Assembly (NCBI GenBank): GCA_020284085.1
Contig: JACEVL010000059.1
Location: 741,001-805,000 of the forward strand
Direction: 5' to 3'
DNA from: Aporrectodea caliginosa
Taxonomy: Eukaryota > Annelida > Clitellata > Crassiclitellata > Lumbricidae
DNA length: 64,000 bases
Shown: piece by piece, positions 44,520 to 55,639 of the stretch
How the letters are laid out: every line of letters starts with the position of its first letter
How positions within the stretch are numbered: the stretch's first letter is position 1
Made by a program: the position numbers and the translations under genes
The notes under the pieces: model-generated
What the model saw: only the letters and a program-made list of their open reading frames with translations
What the model was told of the DNA's origin: nothing
Databases searched by the model: none

Positions 44520-45400
44520 TCATTATCCGTGGTCTGTGGCTAATGAAATAATTCTGCTTCTCTTCAAAATTACATCTCGGATCATCCGGTGAATTGTCAC
44601 TCTCTCAGTGAAACTTTGTTCAAACCGTCTGACACACCTTCCTTCTTCTCAGAAGTAGTACCTTATGTCTTTCTCCCTTAAATTAAATTCGGCCGTAAGG
44701 AATTGGTGGTGATTGTTTTTATTCACAAGTCACATCTAGTACTTGCTTGCTTCTCTCCACATGTTCCAGCCCCTAGATCATTTGAAATTTTGATCCCTCT
44801 CATGAACTCTGAATATCAGCGCCTCAGATTTGTAAATGTCTATCGTTCTCTCTGTCTTTCATTCTCTTCGCAGACTTCCAGTCAATGCTTTAATTTCTTG
44901 TCTCTTCTCCTTCTGGGTTTATTAAACCCAGGGACGTCATTTGAGTGGCGCAGGGGGTTGTGTCGTGCCATGCATCAATGTCCTCTACCGCATGCCGCGG
45001 TCATTAAGCCACAATCCACAAGCCCCGTCCAGTTCAGGACGTTGTCGATCCATGATATTCTCGGCCTTCCTCGTCCTCTTTCCCCATCCACGAGACCCGT
45101 CATCAGCCTGCTCGTCCCTGATTAAAACGGACGATTTCAACATGCACATGGATGCTATGAAAACTGCTTCACAAATGTTATTGAATGTCCTATCTATCCT
45201 TTGATTTTATGCAGCGCATCCTCTTTCCAACTTCTGATTTGGGGTATACACTTGATCTCCTTATTATTAGCCGTTCCAACTGGGTCTTAGTCTCGCAACT
45301 GCTCTGGATTCTTGCTGTCTCGACTACTGCAAGTCACCTCTCATTTGTATTCCTGAAAGGGATTTGCACAAACTACCATTGGTTAAAATTCTCTGGCAAA
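44520..45400 (+). pseudogene. LINE endonuclease domain relic
   Basis: Broken frames read LQNYISDHPVNCHSLSETLF, PSDTPSFFSEVVP, IHKSHLVLACFSPHVPAPRS, then after the MITE DDFNMHMDAMKTASQ and TSDLGYTLDLLIISRSN. This follows the L2-type endonuclease order (ETWL, DFN and DHTLDL-type motifs, all altered). Confidence 0.78.
44929..45119. mobile_element. 191-bp hAT-type MITE
   Basis: Ends CAGGGACGTCATTT and TGCTCGTCCCTG, with an 8-bp inverted core. Flanks ATTAAACC (44921-44928) and ATTAAAAC (45120-45127). It sits inside the LINE endonuclease relic. Confidence 0.75.
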
Positions 45401-45923
45401 ACCCAGATTAAATCCATCCATTGCACTCATTACACCATATATTATAACGGTGCTATGAAAGTCATTGGATTAAATTAGATATCGTAGATTAGTCATAATA
45501 TACGAGCGAACAGTCAGTCAGTGGTTGTTCCAAGTGAAATTGTAGTCACAGCCATAGTCTATTAAAGAAGTTATTTTCAAATCCGAAACGTAAGAGAAAC
45601 CAGATTTCACGCGACTGAGGGTATGCACGCTGATATGTTATCCAGCAAAGGCTCCTGAGCAGGAAACTGTTTCGAAACCTTCTGAAGCAATTTGGCCCAG
45701 GTTTAAGGGATATTTGATATAGATTGCCTGGACTAAGAGTGAAGGAAACGATAATGGACGTAGTTTTACAGTGAAGCATTCATTGAATGCGGCGCAGGTC
45801 ACGAATATGTATGAAGCAGGTGCGCTGGATGTTGACGATGTGATTAGAAGAGGAGAGATGTGGATCAAGGGAATGTTAAGATTGCGCACAGACGATTCGG
45901 AAGCAAAAGTGAGAGACGAAGAG
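45401..45923. other. Unassigned interval
   Basis: An 86-codon + frame (from 45771) continues across the start of the piggyBac element below and has no recognised domain; the part outside the element may be an older unknown repeat. Confidence 0.35.
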
Positions 45924-45927
45924 TTAA

Positions 45928-46886
45928 CCCTAGGGCTACCAAGCTTTTTTTGTAACACGGACTACCAAGGGGGGGTGGTTACCACCCCCCTGGATTTCGT
46001 GTTTGGTTTCACATATCATAACTTGTAATATAGCATTGGATTCAGCATTCATTTCTGCACAGAATGGTATATTTAGTTGTACATTATGTGAATGCACCTC
46101 GAAATTACATCACTTTTAACAACGGAACCCTTTAATTAGCAATATTGTATATTATTGCGTACATTTTGTACTTTTTGGATAAACAAATATAAGATTATGT
46201 GTGTTTTGAAACCAATCTATGTATAAAAGATACACAAAATCATCCCTACACATGTTTATATAGTATAAATGTACATCCATACATATATATCCATACATAT
46301 ATATCGGTTTACGTTGTAATGCTGTATTAAGCCATTTTCACACAGATTACGCGTATTATTATTTATTTTGATCACTTCCGGTATTCAAAAGACAAAGATG
46401 TAGGTATGCAAATGAAGCCCTTCATTCCCTCTAAAGAATGGTATCTTTGTTTCTCTTCCAGGAAGACAAATGAATACACTACAGACAAAAACTAAGGGGG
46501 AGTCCTTCCATTCAGCCATTTTTCACGCATATTACGCGTATTATTATTTATTTTGAGCACTTCCGGTTGTCTCAGGTCAACTCAGTGACCATAGAAATGT
46601 AGCCCCACATTCCCTCTAAACAATGGTAAAATTTGTGTCTCTTAATATTAAATGACGGATAAGATATAGTCAAAAATCTAGGGGGTATCCACCCCCTGGT
46701 GCCTCGGGTATATTGGGTATAACTTTTGAACGGTGTGAGATATCATCTCACATTTTACTCAAAATGTGTGTAAATGAACCCCCTACAGCTACCTAAAAGG
46801 TCAAATATTTATTCCATACGGAAAAAGTTTGAGATGAAAAAACCTAGGGGGGGGTGGCAACCACCCCCCCCTTGGTAGCCCGAGGG
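45928..46886. mobile_element. piggyBac MITE, TTAA target site
   Basis: TTAA at 45924-45927 and 46887-46890. Ends CCCTAGGGCTACCAAG and, reverse-complemented, CCCTCGGGCTACCAAG. Palindromes GGGGGGTGGTTACCACCCCC (45970 on) and a similar one near 46850 are subterminal. The interior holds two about 130-bp copies beginning ATTACGCGTATTATTATTTA (46344, 46536). Non-coding. Confidence 0.9.
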
Positions 46887-46890
46887 TTAA

Positions 46891-47542
46891 TGTACAGGTG
46901 TATGGAAGGTTCGGAGATTTGCTTGACTTGGACATTCTGTTCTGGCAGGGTTGAGGCAAAGGAAGTTGGAAGACATTATGTTTAGAAAACTGGATGATCC
47001 ACATCGAGTTATTGAGCAATAGAGGAAGAACAGCTTGGGAAAGGGTATGAAGAGTTGGGTGTAGTGAAATATGGTTGTCTACAAAAGAGGATCTCTTGAG
47101 ATAGCTAAGTGAAGTAGTGTAAAGGATTAATTAAGAAAAGTTCGAACCAGCCAAAGCGTTGGAACAGTCGCCGAAAACGCCTGGAAGCCCAGAAACGTTT
47201 TGGTTCGAAACCACAAAAACTCACGATGTCCTTTGATCGAGTGCAATGTTTGATGAGCATCGAGGCAGACAAAGAGCGGAGAAAGATGGAATGATTTGAG
47301 TACATTGTTTTGTCAACTATAATCAAATTATAAATTTTTAAACCGAATTGTTTTATCGATGAGCAGTGTGTAGTGAGCGCAATAACGATGTAATGTTGGA
47401 CATTTTAGGGTTTAAAATGGATCTTGTAGAGAATTTTTGAGCCATTTGTAGTTTGTGCAATATCTATCATGGATCCAAATGAAAAATAAGTTCTTGAAGT
47501 CTGTATGTGTGTGTTTATGTATGTAGATATGGTTACGTAAAT
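46891..47542. other. Unassigned interval
   Basis: No supported gene; short frames without domains. Confidence 0.4.
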
Positions 47543-47915
47543 GGGGTCATCCATTAATTATGTCAACAAAATAGGGGAGGGGTTTGGAAAAGTTTGACAG
47601 TTATTGACAAGGGGAGAATTTCGGCTGAAATTGACGTCAAACATTTTTTCGCAATGAATCCCAAAAAGGTAGCGAAAAAGAGTAAATGTCTAAAAAAGGT
47701 CATCTAAAAATTTCTTTAAAAAAAAGGTCATCCGAGTTCAAAATCTCTAAAAAAAAGGTCGTTGAGAAAAATTTCGGTCGGGCTACGCTGCTGCTAGGGG
47801 GGTTCTGAGATTGGTGACATAATTTTTGGGGGTACGTCAATGTTTGACAGTTGTTGACAAGGGGGAGGGGGTCAAAAAGGCCTAAAATTTGTTGACATAA
47901 TTAATGGACGACCCC
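47543..47915. mobile_element. MITE with ~30-bp terminal inverted repeats
   Basis: GGGGTCATCCATTAATTATG with TCAACAAA on the left is complementary to the right end TTTGTTGACATAATTAATGG...CCCC. Internal TTTGACAGTTRTTGACAAGG repeats. Non-coding; superfamily and target duplication unresolved. Confidence 0.85.
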
Positions 47916-47989
47916 TAAGTGTGTACATGTTTTTATGTAAGTATGTATATATGTATCTATGCGTGATTTTCTACATGTAGGTATCAGAG

Positions 47990-48350
47990 CACTCAAAGCA
48001 ACGCCTTTTTAATGGCCACTAAAAAGCATTGCATGTTGACAATCTAAATGACCTAACCAATGCGTTTTGAAGCAGTTTAAACTTTAAGAATGCCTGCTAA
48101 ATAAAGTCAGCTGGAATAGCACGTATGCGCAGCGGAAGACTATTCCAACGGAATGATCCAAATCAGTGGTAAGCACGATGGGCTCTAGGTGAGGTACAGA
48201 AGGGCGAAACCTGTATAGTCTACTTACATGAGCAACAGGGCGCAATTGTCGCTGGCCTTGTTCCCTGGAGAGTGGTAAGCGAAGCTCCCAGTACATGCCG
48301 CTGCAGATTCATACAAGAAAGGCCGTCGTAAGAAGAGATTTGAAGAGACT
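47990..48350 (-). pseudogene. Possible LINE ORF2 end, minus strand
   Basis: Minus strand in mixed frames gives a WNSLPLRIRAIPADF-like motif, resembling the W-N-S-L-P box near LINE ORF2 ends. Decayed and short. Confidence 0.38.
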
Positions 48351-48384
48351 TCTTTCCTTGAAGGGTGCATAAATGAATGGTGGC

Positions 48385-49200
48385 ATCACTGGCGTGAAGT
48401 TATTATATTCTAGCTTAATTTTGCCTTATCTCCAGTACTGTACAATGATATGGGCTAGTGGCTACCCTTCTAAGCTGAAAAAACTGATAACTCTTCAGAA
48501 ACGAGCAATTAGGGGCATTAATGTTGTTGGCAGATTCCATCGATCTACTGATTTGTTTAAAGAGGACAGGCTACTTAAACTTCCTGATATTTGTCACATG
48601 CAATTAATTACTTTTATGTTTCGGCATCGTCATGGAATGCTTCCTAAACGTGTTGATACCTATTTTAAAACTAAGGAACAAATACATCAGTATGAAACTC
48701 GCACTAAGACTAATTATCAGTCTTCCACCTGCAGGTCTAATACCCGCCTACATTCAGCAATGGTTCTTGGTCAAAACTCTGGAATTCGTTACCCCAAAAG
48801 TTTAAGATTATGGACTCCCTAGTCACATTCAAAATAAGCTATAAACAGTTCTTGATATCTGGCTACTAACCGGTTTATTCTTTTGTTTGTTCTGTTTTGT
48901 TTTATTTTGTTTCGTTTCATTCTATTTTATTCTATCTTGGTTTGAAGCACCACATTGAATGATGCATTCTGAAACTGGAAATTTGTTTATTAATCACTCG
49001 ATACATGTCATAGTTAGAATGAATCTCACTTCTTGATGGTTAGTTAATTGCTGTCCTTGAACTACATTGTAAGGTGGACTCGATAAGCTCAGTTGAGCTT
49101 TTTTCCCCTTCCAGAATGATTCTTATGTTAAGCCAACACTTTGTGTATCCCATTATGTGAATAACTGTACCGTTGTGTTGTGACAAATAAATTTAAATTG
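48385..49200 (+). mobile_element. 5'-truncated LINE, ORF2 end and 3' UTR
   Basis: The frame to 48822 reads LLYSSLILPYLQYCTMIWAS, LITLQKRAIRGI and SNTRLHSAM, equivalent to the C-terminal part of the 9.9- and 24-kb LINEs. The 3' UTR ends GACAAATAAATTTAAATTG. Confidence 0.88.
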
Positions 49201-49327
49201 AAGAGCAGAGCATCAAGTAAGAAGCGGGATCGATTCCCCGACACCCTCTTAAAGGTCGACTCAGCCCTTCATTCGCTAGGTGGCGGTGGTAAAATGAGTT
49301 AATAAAGAAGATTATTATTATTGTTAC

Positions 49328-49408
<81 letters not shown>
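49201..49408 (+). mobile_element. tRNA-like SINE fragment with long ATT tail
   Basis: A B-box-like GGATCGATTCC near 49228, then the core AGGTCGACTCAGCCCTTCAT also present at 9260, and an AATAAAGAAG end followed by about 30 ATT units (49311-49408). The poly-Asn and poly-Ile open frames here are artefacts of the tail. Confidence 0.78.
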
Positions 49409-49439
49409 GCGATGTGTCACTTGTGTAGTCTGATACATG

Positions 49440-49606
49440 AGAGAAGAGACACAAGAGAATTTGGTCATGTGGCGAGTAGTCGGACGGCACCGTATTTAAC
49501 GGCGTGTAGCTGGTGGACTATGAACATCACTCGTGAATAAGCTGGTGCCCTGCGCTTGGCTTTCGAGTGGCGCTTTAGAAGTTTGGAGATTACGATTACG
49601 ATTACA
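49440..49606 (+). mobile_element. SINE-like repeat with GATTAC tail
   Basis: The 3' half (GAATAAGCTGGTGCCCTGCG to GGAGATTACGATTACGATTA) matches 62883-63045 and the 3' end of the LINE at 60935-61370, both on minus. About 166 bp, non-coding. Confidence 0.65.
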
Positions 49607-50035
49607 GCAACGGGTCTGAGACAATGTAATATAAAAATTTAGGGATATCAACTATCGAATCCCATAACTGGTTGTTAAGTGACACATATTCAGAGGCACT
49701 GATCCGAGTTTCGTTTAAGATGATGAGTGATACTTGTACAAAAGTAACACTTGATACTCATGATTGAACTCAGATCATTCTTAAGCTAACTATTTGACAA
49801 CTTTTCTTAAACGATCCTGATTCCAATGCTTCCATGGCACAAGCAGATGTTCGGGTCGCACATTGCACACGACTTCAGGTACAATCGGCCTGGATACGGA
49901 TTACATGTCTAGGATGTATGAGCTTTCGTGCATATGCAGGGGTCAATAAGCGTTAGTTAAGCATTGATTTGTTTTTTACGTTTCACTTTAACTTTCTTAT
50001 GTCATCAATAACCTTATTTGCTTAAGATTCCTAAA
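49607..50035. other. Unassigned interval
   Basis: No recognised feature. Confidence 0.4.
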
Positions 50036-50630
50036 AAAGAAAGGCGAAGACAAAAGCAAAGACAAAGATAATGCCAAGGACAAAGGCAAAGACAAAGACA
50101 AAGGCAAAGACAAAGGCAAAGACAAAGGCAAAGACAAAGGCAAAGACAAAGAAAAAGACAAAGAAAAAGAAAATGGCAAGAACAAAGGCAAAGACACAGG
50201 CAAAGGCGAAGACAAAAGCAAAGACAAAGATAAAGCCAACGACAAAGGCACAGGCAAAGACACAGGCAAAGACAAAGGCAAAGACAAAGACAAAGGTAAA
50301 GACAAGGGCAAAGACAAAGGCAAAGACAAAGAAAAAGAAAAAGGCAAGGACAAAGGCAAAGATAAAGACACAGGCAAAGACAAAGGCAAAGACACAGGCA
50401 AGGGCAAAGGTGAAGACAAAAGCAAAGGCGAAGATCAAAACAAAGACAAAGAAAAAGGCAAAGGCAAAGGCAAAGACAAAGAAAAAAAGAAAAAGGCACG
50501 GACAAAGGCAAAGACAAAGACAAAGGCAAAGACCAAGACAAAGGCAAAGATAAAGACAAAGGCAAAGGCAAAGATAAAGTCAAAGACAAAGGCAAAGACA
50601 AAGGCAAAGACAAAGGCAGACGCTCAGATA
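50036..50630. repeat. 12-bp GGCAAAGACAAA minisatellite
   Basis: About 50 variant 12-mers. Because 12 is divisible by 3, several frames on both strands are open, giving Lys/Thr/Ala and Leu/Ser/Cys repeats. Not coding. Confidence 0.96.
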
Positions 50631-50879
50631 AAAACAAAGACATGATTATCCGCATCAAGGTAGGCACAATTTGTAATCTTGCTTGCTGTTGTGGTCGATA
50701 TTTCCTGATAAGAAAAGACACAGGTTTTGGCTGAATTTTTCACGAAACGCCGAAGGATAGCCGGTAAAGTAATCGCCTGGACTGATGTTCTAAAGCAATC
50801 GTAAGCTGAAACCATATGGCAATTTGTACATCTGGATAGAATGCTGGCAAGAACAGATAAGTAGGCATCTAAGGCAGCA

Positions 50880-51003
50880 AAAGCCTTATTTGCATTTGGA
50901 TGGGTGACTAGGAGTGACCGTTATAGATGTATGCACCTCTGATTAAGTAGTACAGTACCGTGAAAGGCACTTTAGAAATCCGTCAATACAATACAATACA
51001 ATT
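50880..51003 (+). mobile_element. Short repeat with AATAC tail
   Basis: Ends GGCACTTTAGAAATCCGTCA then ATACAATACAATACAA, like the 3' ends of the LINEs at 55640-57195 and 58262-59635 (GCTTTATAAAT...CAAATACAATAC). Possibly a SINE using that LINE's machinery. Confidence 0.5.
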
Positions 51004-51460
51004 TTGTCTGTGCATGTAACCGACGAGGTCGGTCTTTGTCCGACTTCTTCGTCATTTTGGAGGATTTATTTGTTTAAATGCAGTCTAATCTGTTCAGTGA
51101 ATTTAAATAATGTTGAAGTTAACTGTTATGGGCTTTCTGTGTATCGGACTTATTCTTCGCTTCAGATTCGGATTTTTACGTTTGACAGTATTTTCTTTCC
51201 GTGTTGTCTTGGCCAAAGCGGTCGAGTTTTCGGTCTGCAACATCATCTACAGCAGGATTATTTTCCTTTCGGCGGAGAAGAATCGATTCGGGTCTTTGCA
51301 GAGACCATGATCGTTTTTAATAATAATAATAATAGTCTTCGTTTAATATCAAACTGACACAACGCAGGATGATTACAAATCAGTAGGAACGGATGATCAC
51401 AAGTTATTAAATTGACAGCCACTCACTACAATTGTTTAGTCACCTCCAAGTGGAGAACAG
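51004..51460. other. Unassigned interval
   Basis: An open + frame of 117 codons has no recognised domain; an AAT run near 51320. Confidence 0.3.
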
Positions 51461-51462
51461 AG

Positions 51463-51557
51463 GGGGGAATATGTCCGAAGGGATTATGTCCTAGGCAAAA
51501 TTGGGAGGGCTTTTGTCCGGGGGGGCTTTTGTCCGGGAGGGATTATGTCCTACACTC
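51463..51557. repeat. Short direct repeats of GGG-TTATGTCC type
   Basis: GGGATTATGTCCTA and GGGCTTTTGTCCGGG variants occur about five times in 95 bases, probably one end of a MITE. Confidence 0.7.
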
Positions 51558-51649
51558 CCTAAGGGTAGAGATAGAATAGAGAAAGTACAGTTAAAGTGAG
51601 CGATTAATAAGGGATAATCACAGACACAAAGTATAGTATTATATTCACA

Positions 51650-52330
51650 TATTGTATTGTATTTGATCATTTATAAAGCGCTTCTTACAGCATAAGCCTT
51701 TCAGAAGCGTTCCCAGTGCGAGGTACTCCGAGAAAAAAGGAAGGCTTTAAGGTGAGAGAAAGAGATGCCACCAGAGAGGATGGTAGAGCGCAGAAAAGGA
51801 GGAAGTCCATTTCATAGAGAGGGACCTATTCAGGCAAAGGCTCTGGACTTAGCCAATGAGGTCCAACAGTAACTTTGTAACACGGGGAACGAAGAGGTCA
51901 AGCAGGTCAGAATTTGAGAGGACGCTTTGACGTGGCAGATATGGGACGGAGAATTTGGTGACAAAGATATCTTGGAGCAAGACCCAGTTGAGATTTGAGC
52001 ACGAGAATGAGAACTTTAAATTGGATGCGCGCAGAGAGAGGTATCGAATGAAGTTGTTCAGCCACAAATGTAGAGATGTGAGAGAATCGAGGAAGGCGTA
52101 CTATAAGTCTCGCAGAAGCATTAAGAACGGACTGAAGAGGAGATAGACGAACCTTAGGTAAGCCAACGAGGAGAGTATTGAAATAGTCAATTCGAGAACA
52201 GACAAAAGCGTGGACAATTGAGGTGTAGCTAGACTGCTAGAGGATGAAACAGATCTGCGAATAGGCCTAGCCCTGAGTCGCCTAAGTTGGAAGTAAGAAG
52301 ACCAGGTAAGCTTGGATAGAAAAGTGCCCT
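51650..52330 (-). mobile_element. LINE 3' end, AATAC-tail family
   Basis: Minus-strand homologue of 58262-59635: tail ATTGTATTGTATTTGATCAT, then the coding relic through the SLPPRS-like and HISTF-like segments. Many changes; 5'-truncated. Confidence 0.88.
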
Positions 52331-52659
52331 AATGTATCAAATGAACCTGAAAGCAAAAGTCTTCTAGAAAATAGGTCAGCAAAATCGGTTGCCTGACGAT
52401 TTGGAGCATGATAATATGGCGCCCACAATTCTGCGCAAGAGATCTTGGCGCAGCGATAAGTTTTCGCAAGTGAAAATTGTACAAGCAGCTTAGCGATGGC
52501 GGTGCCCTTGCAAACTCCTATAATTTTATTATAATGTGTATAATGTGGTCACTATTACTGCGCTGCATGTATGCAATTACAGGAAATTCAATAGATTTAA
52601 AATCTGTGGGCAAATTGTTTTCGACCTATCTCTTAGCATTCCTGTAATAAATATTTCAG

Positions 52660-52697
52660 TTCCCTTTTTCTATGTAGTGGCACTAAGACGTTGGAAG
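52660..52697 (+). CDS. Weak candidate small exon
   Basis: 38 bases between AATAAATATTTCAG and the perfect donor AAG|GTAAGT. Phase-1 reading gives PFFYVVALRRWK, phase-2 gives SLFLCSGTKTLE. Either could follow a membrane exon. The splice sites are good, but the segment is too short for support from content. Confidence 0.25.
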
Positions 52698-54830
52698 GTA
52701 AGTAATGCAGCAATCTTACACTTTTGTATCTTTCTACCGAGTGAAATACCTTTAGAATTCGTAGAGAACGTTAAAGATTTATACTATAGGCCTACAGAAG
52801 TTACCAGTGTTTAAGGTTGACATAGTGTACGGTTCTACGCTCTCTGTGATGTCTCCTCCTTGTAATTATCTTGGTTTTCTTCGAGAATGTTCGCATTCTG
52901 AATCAAAAGAAATTTGTGACCGTTCCTGAGAAAACCCTTAACGTCCGAGAAGCTTAATTTGCGAGAACTCACTAAGGAGACAAGTAGATGTAAAATTCGT
53001 CAAAAGGAGTTTCTGACACAATGCTATTCTCAACTGTGTATAATTATAGCTTTTGATCCTTTTTTGGAAATTTAACTGTGAATATTTTGTTGTTCAACTT
53101 TATTGCAATGTCCCGCAAAAAACCTTAGTTTAGCATGTCATATTTTTTAAACAGTGTGCGGAAATTATTATGCAAATGACCAAGTAAATATTCGTCGTGA
53201 ATTGGTGCATAAGCGTAGACGTTTGCATACGCTCTAAGTTATCGTATTCATAATATTCACGACTCATAGACACAGCTTGGAGCGTATTTTGTTTAAACGA
53301 GAGTTCTCCTTATTGGTTCGGGAACCCTACTGATGAGTTTTCAATACAATTTTATTTTTATCAAGTGATTATAATGCATCTTATTAGAATCACTTGAGGA
53401 AATAGACTGATGCAATCAGTCCGACTTTAGCAGCCTAAGAACATTACCACACTTGAGTTTTATGCTTACAGATATGCTGCTGACATCTGGCTCTATTCCA
53501 GCTGTTAATTATTCGCTCGCTTTTTGATCACCTTGAGACTTATACAAGCTGTGTTTTCATAAATTTGGCCGTGATTCAATGTCCATCACTGAGAAACGAC
53601 AAGAGTGGTTCAAAATATGAAAAAAAATAAAGCTAGCATGTGCTCTTCAATTTTAAATTAAGGTCCATTACTTGAGATTGCGCATTTACTAAGATCTCTC
53701 TATGTGAAATCGCTGTTTTGGTCATTCCCCTATCACTGCTTCAGCTTCAGGCAATACAACATATCCTAATATTCTGCGGCGGACGACCGAATTCCATCAT
53801 CGCCCTGTAATACCATCGTTGAAACACGTGAACGAATAGCGATTAGGCCTACTTACGCTTTTGTGTGGTACTTAAAAGTGCGCTACATTAAGTGTCAATA
53901 TCCATACAAACAAACAAATACGTAAAGGTACATACGTACAAACCTACATGCCCACTTGCCTACTTTATACGCCAACTAACGAGAAAAAATGTTCTCTTAT
54001 TTTCACCTTCGCGCAGCAATATAAAAGTAATCTCTTCATGACAGTTCAGAGCGATTTGTATCATTAAGTGAAAAACATTTGCAGCAGACATCAGATGCTT
54101 AGAAGTTTTGAATTCATAGCAAGTGAACAGTCCCGTTTAATAGTTTTCGACTTGTCACCATAAAAAATCCAAGGTAAAGCACGGCCTTTGTAAAGCACAA
54201 TTTCTACATATAATATCTAACTGCACTAGTTAACAGCAAAGCACTGGACGCATATGTTCATCTAAACAGGACAAAACCGTAGTTAAAGTACTTTCTGAGA
54301 TTATATTTTGTTCATCAATTCATTAAAAGCCTATTTCTTATTAATTACTCAAAAATACTTTGGTAATTTACAGCGAAACAGGGAACCACTATCGTCCATG
54401 TCATTCCAAAAGTTGAAACTTCATCACTGAAATGTTTGCCTTGAATTTTAATAAAGATCCCACTCGCTTCTTGCAAGTTCCCTCTGTAGTTAGAGTTTGA
54501 TTACCTTGTTCTAATCGACTGCTTCCCATCGAGATGCCATTACTTCTTCACCTTTTCTGTTTTGTAATATGTTTTTGCTTCTTTTGCATAAATGAGAGCA
54601 ACAAATCATAAACATAATTATAGAGCTTTGTTGAGCTCATAAGTTTTATTTGCATGGTTCTGCTCGCGAAGTCCAACTGGCTTTTGTACTTTGATTGACC
54701 ACAAGCTGTAGGCTGCCACTCAGTTTCGTTTGCTCCAAAGAGTTTGACATAGGCCTAATTTTGAAAATAAGTAATGTAAGCAATTGTTATGCTACCTAAA
54801 TTAAAACATTTTATTGACATTTGTTGCCAG
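52698..54830. other. Low-repeat interval, putative intron
   Basis: No transposon or gene recognised over 2.1 kb, unusual for this window. Holds two small hairpins: TCAAGTGATT...AATCACTTGA (53363-53397) and GACTGATGCAATCAGTC (53406-53422). Confidence 0.4.
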
Positions 54831-54858
54831 GTTCAAAAATAAGAGCGAGAAAAATTAA
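54831..54858 (+). CDS. Weak candidate terminal exon (basic tail)
   Basis: After TTTGTTGCCAG the frame that would continue phase 2 from the transmembrane exon reads FKNKSEKN and stops at TAA 54856-54858, a plausible short cytoplasmic tail. A phase-1 reading would give SKIRARKIKSQETIDF before a stop. Very short, so support is weak. Confidence 0.25.
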
Positions 54859-55639
54859 ATCCCAAGAAACAATCGACTTCTAAGAAGTCATGGATGACAT
54901 TCTCGTAAAAAAGTGAGTGAAATCTTTACTATTTTGGATCGAGTTAATTCCAATGAACTGCTATTCGATATTTTTGTATTTCAACGAAACGGCTACAATC
55001 AAACTTTTTATTATAATTACAGTATTACTACGTTTCTAGTTCAAATGCTAAATATAAAATGCTAAGAGACATACGAGCTTCTTGTTCGGTTTCAAACATT
55101 AGCGATTTATTGGCGCCGGAAACTGTGAACTAACAATATATTTCAGACCTGATAATGTTGTCCACGAAAATTATACGGTACTATTAGAATACACTCGTTT
55201 TTAGGTGTAAGATATATCCACGATGAAAATTGAAATAAGTCATAGGGTCATTAATTTTACGATGACTAGACTATACTCATATTTATCACTACACATCATA
55301 TCGTGAACCTCCGTCATTCAGTTATTATCCAAAGGATTTTATGATGTGCGGTCCTGGATGACAACTAATAAACTAGGTGAAACATTTGTAATTTGCACCC
55401 CTAACGCATTTTAGTTTTAAAAGCTGCACAGAATTGGCGGAATGTCAAGCAAATTTAGCGCTAACATATAATTATATGAGTACCCTCGAATAATATGTAA
55501 TGATGCAATAATTGTAATAATTCTACGATGACTAGATTTGGACCCTTTACCACCGTTTGTTATTGTAGACATATTAGATGACATTGTTCCGTTTTTGCTA
55601 TACTGTACCAGTGTACCTATTCAATAGTTCTCTCTCTCT
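54859..55639. other. Unassigned AT-rich interval
   Basis: No recognised feature; a TC run at 55630-55642 precedes the LINE. Confidence 0.4.

Noticed and set aside
49193..49490. Poly-Asn and poly-Ile open frames
   Set aside because: They lie in the ATT tail of a SINE.
50014..50721. Open frames of Lys/Thr/Ala and Leu/Ser/Cys repeats
   Set aside because: They result from a 12-bp minisatellite whose unit length is a multiple of three; open in several frames on both strands.
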